Positions 60,601 through 64,000 of a stretch of 64,000 bases of DNA are shown here, one piece after another. The stretch is from NCBI GenBank assembly GCA_027574665.1, contig CM050655.1, positions 9,481,170 through 9,545,169 of the forward strand, read 5' to 3'. This DNA comes from Rhynochetos jubatus. Lineage: Eukaryota; Chordata; Aves; Eurypygiformes; Rhynochetidae. Below the pieces are notes generated by a model, which did not search any database, was not told the origin of the DNA, and was given only the letters and a program-made list of their open reading frames with translations. How positions within the stretch are numbered: the first letter of the stretch is position 1; every line of letters begins with the position of its first letter. The position numbers and the translations under genes were made by a program.

Positions 60601-62110
60601 GTCTCAGAACCTGCAATACTACTGAGTTGAAGTTAAAAGCACCAAAGTCCTAGTATTGTGAGTCACCAAGAGAAGAAACTTACGGTACTTTATACAACGT
60701 GATACCAGAATAGATTCCCCAAATAAATTTATTCCTTCTTTTTCCCAGCTGTGTCTTTGAAGCGTCAGTTGGATTTTCGTAGCTTTCCCTCTAGCTTCTC
60801 TATTGTTTTCTTTTTTTTGTTTTGCTTTTTTTAGTTGCTACTGACTGTGGCCCTGATTAAAAGAGCAGATGCTCTTAGAGCTCTTGCAGGACCCCACCAG
60901 GATCCTGTAAGCCAGGCTGTATGGCTCCTTATGACCCCCTGCAAGAAGCCATAATGTTACTCATTAAATGGCACCGTTCAACGTCTCTGTGATTGCTGCT
61001 AAAGTGAGGATGGGTAGTGCGCAGTAGTAGTTCTGGGTAGACTGTATCCATTTTCTTATTTTTATGTAGGTGCTGGAGACAGAAATGGCAACTTGCTGAA
61101 CATTTTTAACCCCTACAGGAACTTCCTTCTGCATCTGGAAAGCATTTCTCACCAGGTATTATTTAGTAAACACACGGCAACGGCTCTTTCACAAGGAATA
61201 GTATTTCTTGTGTAAGTAGCTTTCAGCACCAAGTCAATCACCACTGTCACAATGAAAAAGGAGTGGTATTTAGCACCAAAATATCATCAGGCACAGATAC
61301 AAAGGCACTATAAAGGCAAACCAACAGCCTTGATTCCTGTGTATATATATTACATTGCAGTGCCAATGTGATTCTTTACATCTATTATTCCCATTTATTT
61401 ACCCCCCTCCCAAGGGCAATTATGTCAGGGCTTTTATTAATTCAAAGGAAGTAGAAACAAATGTGCTCAGAACTTTCTGTTCATAAGCAGAGACATAAGT
61501 TGTTCCTTGTTGATCCAGGCTTAGTTTTGCCCTGGTCATGGAAAGGAGCCCAGGTACCTGAGTCACTCTCCTCACTAAGTCAAGGGAGTGTTACATCTCT
61601 GGTGGATGGATGAGGATTTGAGCTCCTCCGCACGCACGTGATTTCTCAGTATGGAAACCTGAGTTGTCTTATTCCAAAAGGTTGCTGCTGGAGTCAGGAG
61701 CAGGAGCGGGGCATATCTGTTAGGATGAGCAACAGTCCCTGAGGGGCTGGGCGGCAGGGGTAAGAGCTGGAGTGAATTACAGCCCCTGGAAACCTCTCCA
61801 CCAGCAGATGAAAATGCATTGTTGCCTGAGGAAGGATCCTGGGGAGGTGTTTGTCTTCTGGATAGCTTCCTTGTGAAGAAATGCACCTGAGTTAGCTGGG
61901 TTAGCTCATGCTGTATTGGTAACATGGGTCAGTAACAATGTGACAGCCTTTGCCACTGAGAAACCGATGGAAGAACATAAACGTTTCTTAGCTGTAGTAT
62001 TGACGTGGAGCTTTTTAGGGCAACCTTTTTCTCCTGACTGGGTAATGGTAGGATTTGGGGTGAGGATTATTTTGAACTTTTAGAATAGACCTTTTATTTT
62101 GGCTGGGGTG
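57657..62110. other. Noncoding DNA, no gene recognised
   Basis: Frames of 123 (58282-58653, +) and 116 codons (61575-61925, -) lack domains. A 9-base direct repeat GTCACAATG lies at 58146-58154 and 58164-58172. The part at 61230-61440 has a faint enhancer-like texture. Confidence 0.55.
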
Positions 62111-62117
62111 TTTTTTG

Positions 62118-62148
<31 letters not shown>

Positions 62149-62181
62149 TTGTGTGGTTGGTTTTTTTTGTTTGTTTGTTTT
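62111..62181. repeat. (TTTTG)n and (TTTG)n simple repeat
   Basis: About seven TTTTG units at 62111-62150 are followed, after a GTGTGGTTGG interruption, by a T run and TTTG units to 62181. This is the longest microsatellite in the window and likely length-variable. Confidence 0.95.
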
Positions 62182-62934
62182 CTTCCCCACTTATATTTCT
62201 GATAAAATTTTATAGAAATCATAGTTTGGACATTTTCTAAACCAAGCATTTCTGGATTTCAGCGCTGCAGTTTCCCTTCATTTTGAGATGCCAGATAATT
62301 ATAGTTAAAAAATCAAAGACAAAGCTTGTCGAAAGCAGGAAAGAAACAAACATAAGGAGTCCAAATATACTTCGTCCTGGAAACATATTTTCTTATCTTT
62401 GTATATTGAGTTCAAACCATTTTTGAGAAGCTCATGTTTCAGCATGTTTCAGGATTGGACAATTTTTCAAAACTTTAACTTTTATACAAGATGGAATAGG
62501 TATTTTCCACCCAGATTTAATTGCCCTAGTATTTTAAAATAGTCTGGGAATTGATTTGCTGTAGTTTGACAGGGAGAAAGCCTAGCTATGTAGCAGAGAG
62601 TTTTTTCTTGCTGGTGAAAGCATCTCTCTCAACTTTTTAATGTGCCATTTTAGCTCATACCTGAGGAGTGGAGGACCTTTCCTTACACTGTGCAGAGGCA
62701 CTAACAAAATCTGAGCATTCCATTATACTGACATTCTCATACTCAGAGAATTGTATAAATATCAGGTATGATTACTGATGTGTGCATGCAGGGAGAAGAA
62801 TATGGTACAAATGGGAAATATAGTCATACTGCTTATGAGGACTGAATTGCAGAAGTGAAAAGTGAAATTGTGAACTATGTGCTGAGATGAATGGCATCCC
62901 AGAATCTGTTTGGAATTTTTTTCTGTTGTGCCAA
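62182..62934. other. Noncoding DNA, nothing recognised
   Basis: AT-rich with short frames. No repeat or RNA gene seen. Confidence 0.55.
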
Positions 62935-63070
62935 GTGAGATGTTTGACTGTTATTAATCAGTTTATGTTAATTGGCAAACTGTGGTACAATCGTTAATAA
63001 ATCTTGCAGCAGAGAAATAAGGAACGATGATTGAGCCATGTGAAATAAATTAGCTGTCAGAGGAGCCGCT
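62935..63070. promoter_or_regulatory. Possible conserved enhancer-like block
   Basis: An ATTAATCA site at 62953-62960, TTAATTGG at 62968-62975 and GTTAATAAAT from 62993, with two CpGs kept in AT-rich sequence (near 62992 and 63025), lie within about 110 bases. The density of homeodomain-type sites with retained CpG resembles conserved enhancers. Inference only. Confidence 0.3.
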
Positions 63071-64000
63071 CTTCTGTCAGCAGGTTTCTGTAACATTATC
63101 ACATCCTTATTATCTAGGTTATGCTTCTTACAGCTGCAAACACTACAAGGTGGAACGATAAAGATCCTTCAGCTGTGTTTCAGGCTTGGAAAGCAGTGGT
63201 GCTGTTGCAAAGAGGTTTTTGTTCTGCATGTTTACTGGACAAAATGTATTGTATTTCATGTTATTTTTTGCAGGATAATGCAGTTGAGTTTTTTCAGATA
63301 GCAAGGAAGTTATCAAAAGGCAACGGCACTGGCTCAGATGTAGACTGCATAATGAAACCTGGGGGTTCTTTTCATGGCATACATATTTTTAAGTTGTTTC
63401 TTGCTGTTCTTGTGATCTTATTTGAATTACCTTGGAGGGAAAGGCTATTTAATTCTTCCATCTCCACCCCCTTTTCTTACACAAACTATGAACTGTGATA
63501 CTGAAGCATTGGAAACTTTTTAGGTTACATAGAAGGGAGAGGAGAGTCCGTGTTTCCTCTATAAATAGGTGCTCTGGAAAGTAAGAGCAAAAGCAAGTTC
63601 ATCATCCAAACCAACTCATTGTCTGTGTCTTTAGCAGTGAGCAACATCCTGATCTGGCAGTGGGGAGTCCCACTGCTCTCCAGGAGAGTTCTGTGTCAGC
63701 ATCACTTGCGTGCTGAAACCTGCCATACCAGAGAGGTAACAAGACAGGATTCTTTACTCCTGAGAGAGAACAGACAATCTGCAGTTTGAAGTGAAATGTA
63801 GTCCACTGGTGAAAGCAAAAAGGTGCTCTAGCTGATGGCTACAAAAGCATATGGAGTTTCCTTCTTTCACAAGTTCTTTCGTCTGCTCTTTGCTGGTTTA
63901 GCCATTTTTATATTTGAGCTATAAACTCCAACTCACATTTTTCTTTTTTCTTTAACTTAGGACTGATGGGTGATGTTTTACCGGGTATCCTGCCTGCGGT
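63071..64000. other. Noncoding DNA, no gene recognised
   Basis: A 125-codon plus-strand frame (63121-63498) contains an acceptor-like TTTTTTGCAG at 63264-63273, but no donor or protein family supports an exon. Confidence 0.5.

Noticed and set aside
63273-63400. Acceptor-like TTTTTTGCAG followed by an open frame
   Set aside because: No plausible donor and the translated segment is not protein-like enough to call an exon.

Overview
This window reads as nuclear DNA of a bird. Three things point there: 3'-end fragments of CR1, the dominant LINE of birds and other reptiles (12911-12955, 30986-31055); a decayed piece of CR1 ORF2 (57365-57656); and a solo long terminal repeat of a widespread avian endogenous-retrovirus (ERVL-like) type at 42338-43140. 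The DNA is AT-leaning, mostly poor in CpG and low in repeats. The open frames are mostly short, overlap on both strands and lack protein-family signatures. There is no bacterial-style gene packing, operon, CRISPR array, tRNA or rRNA. The species and chromosome cannot be told from the sequence alone.

No complete gene is visible. The window looks like intergenic or deep intronic sequence. Two short stretches look like isolated coding exons: 45758-45839 on the plus strand and 24470-24629 on the minus strand. Each has an acceptor-like site followed by a protein-like open frame. I recognise neither protein, and because they lie on opposite strands they would not belong to one gene. A weaker candidate is at 34409-34546 (+). 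The longest open frame, 236 codons at 53999-54709, has no recognisable domain.

Layout. 1-12910: unannotated DNA, with an AT-rich block that has kept its CpGs around a 16-bp palindrome (5707-5995), a CpG cluster (6527-6622) and a paired-hairpin site (1144-1225). 12911-19640: a CR1 scrap and a possible conserved noncoding element (15826-16060). 19641-26520: two CpG-island-like segments (19641-19930, 26341-26520) flanking the minus-strand exon candidate. 26521-37290: mostly featureless, with CR1 pieces and microsatellites. 37290-40345: three homeodomain-motif-rich blocks that look like developmental enhancers. 42338-43140: the solo LTR. 45758-47120: the plus-strand exon candidate and a strong 12-bp hairpin. 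47121-64000: mostly featureless, with the longest open frame, the CR1 ORF2 relic, a (TTTTG)n tract and a last enhancer-like block (62935-63070).

I found no defined new biological system. The parts most worth checking are the two exon candidates, the two CpG-rich segments and the enhancer-like blocks; every one of these needs a genome alignment or RNA data. Regulatory calls rest on base composition and motif content only, and confidences are set low accordingly.
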